From contig JALUUX010000102.1 in assembly GCA_027021145.1 (NCBI GenBank), positions 1 to 5,376 of the forward strand: a DNA stretch of 5,376 nt, written 5' to 3'. The notes under the pieces were generated by a model that worked only from the letters and a program-made list of their open reading frames with translations, did no database searches and was not told the origin of the DNA. This DNA comes from Candidatus Shapirobacteria bacterium (GTDB lineage Bacteria > Patescibacteriota > Microgenomatia > UBA12405 > JAHJSD01). The position numbers were made by a program, and so were the translations under genes. This document shows positions 4,781 to 5,376 of this stretch, one piece after another; positions within the stretch are counted from its first letter, which is position 1, and each line of letters opens with the position of its first letter.

Positions 4781-5376
4781 TTATTTCAGTTCTTTAGCTA
4801 TTTCCTTTGCTTTTTGCCTGAATTGGCGCAAATACTGATAGGCTTCTTTAAGAAACTGGTGGCCCTGGCGGAAAAACTGGTTGGCTTCGGCCAAATTAGA
4901 AATAGCGGCAAATTTATCCCTGGCCAAACCAACTTTTTCCTTGGCCAAGTTAATTTTTTCTCTTAAATCGGCCAAAAGCTGGCGGGCCCGGGCAACATCC
5001 TTACCCTGCTCCTCAGCTCGATCAACAGCCTCGCTGAGGCGCTGATAAACCTTCTCTACTCGAGTAATGGCCCGCTCTACTCGAGCGGTAAGAACTAAAC
5101 CAACAAACTTCTTGACCCTAACTCGGTGATTCTGCCAATAATTGCGGATCTTCCGAGCAACCTGGCGCAAGTCATCAACTGTGGCGGCCGACTCAACTTC
5201 AGACTTCAAATTTTCCAAACCCTCAATCGCCTCATCGATCTCAGCAATCGCCTTTTGTCGGGCCTGATCATCAATCAAGGCCATATTTTCAAGATGCTGC
5301 CGCCAACGCTGAAGATGAACAATGGCCCGATCAATGGCTTTGAGCAAAAACTCTTTGGCTTGATCCAGATTCTCGG
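4781..5376 (-). CDS. Long-helix (coiled-coil-like) protein, N-terminus cut by the window edge
   Basis: The frame has no stop before the right edge; upstream of the TTG at 5347 it continues with ENLDQAKEFL, so that TTG is not the real start. At least 197 residues are seen. Nearly all are predicted helix: heptad-like spacing of L, I, V and A, many E, K, R and Q, almost no Pro or Gly, and no Cys. Blocks such as ENLDQAKEFLLKAIDRAI, AIAEIDEAIEGLENLKSEV and ARVERAITRVEKVYQRL suggest several antiparallel helices. A short NHRVRVKKFVGLVL segment in the middle is the only less helical part. I recall similar uncharacterised helical proteins in Patescibacteria with an export signal and a DUF5667-like look, but the N-terminus that would show a signal peptide is missing. 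Its GC content looks higher than that of the genes at the left. It ends in TAA, with the heptamer tract between it and the small membrane protein. Confidence 0.65.
   Translation of the reverse strand, partial: ENLDQAKEFLLKAIDRAIVHLQRWRQHLENMALIDDQARQKAIAEIDEAIEGLENLKSEVESAATVDDLRQVARKIRNYWQNHRVRVKKFVGLVLTARVERAITRVEKVYQRLSEAVDRAEEQGKDVARARQLLADLREKINLAKEKVGLARDKFAAISNLAEANQFFRQGHQFLKEAYQYLRQFRQKAKEIAKELK

Noticed and set aside
4766..4966. Plus-strand open frame of 66 codons rich in Phe
   Set aside because: It is antisense to the long-helix gene, where Lys and Glu codons read backwards give Phe and Leu. No independent signal supports it.
5345..5347. TTG as the start of the long-helix gene
   Set aside because: The frame continues to the right edge with helix-type sequence in the same heptad style.

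Overview
The window looks like a piece of a small-genome bacterium of the Candidate Phyla Radiation (Patescibacteria), most likely Microgenomates-like. Signs of this are the AT-rich sequence, genes packed tail to tail, few Shine-Dalgarno sites, 7-nt word repeats in the spacers, and a large GT-C/YfhO-type membrane protein of a kind I recognise from those genomes. The lineage is inferred from general impression, not from a marker gene. TGA ends several genes and TGG encodes Trp, so the standard bacterial code fits.

Layout. (1) At 1-1844 (+) lies the 3' part of a large polytopic membrane protein, open at the left edge. Its last extramembrane stretch carries heptanucleotide repeats in frame. (2) At 1863-2906 (-), convergent with it, is a protein with an N-terminal twin-arginine signal, a TraB/Tiki-like domain and a second perfect twin-arginine motif in mid-protein. 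(3) At 2907-3047 is a 141-bp divergent promoter region with a TATAAT on the minus strand and an extended -10 on the plus strand. Both sit so close to the coding starts that leaderless or near-leaderless mRNAs are likely. (4) At 3048-3858 (+) is a complete MNT-HEPN toxin-antitoxin operon of the mntA-hepT type. The genes overlap by 11 bp, and both the GSX10DXD and RX4HXY motifs are intact. (5) At 3851-4330 (-), overlapping the end of hepT by 8 bp, is a second unrelated HEPN-like protein with an RX4H motif, resembling the HEPN part of RnlA-type toxins. (6) At 4331-4426 and 4727-4780 are spacers built of 7-nt repeats, inverted repeats and a GC-rich hairpin between two near-identical 15-bp direct repeats. 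(7) At 4415-4726 (-) is a small single-span membrane protein. (8) At 4781-5376 (-) is a long-helix protein cut by the right edge.

How the parts may work together. The central 1.3 kb is the notable part: an AMPylating-type antitoxin, its HEPN RNase partner and a second HEPN candidate, with the two HEPN genes meeting tail to tail. This could be a compact defence or toxin module, or two independent toxins placed side by side. The flanking genes look cell-envelope related (membrane glycosyltransferase-like protein, Tat-exported protein, anchored small protein, helical protein) and do not obviously cooperate with it. No tRNA, rRNA, CRISPR array, transposase or integrase gene was seen.
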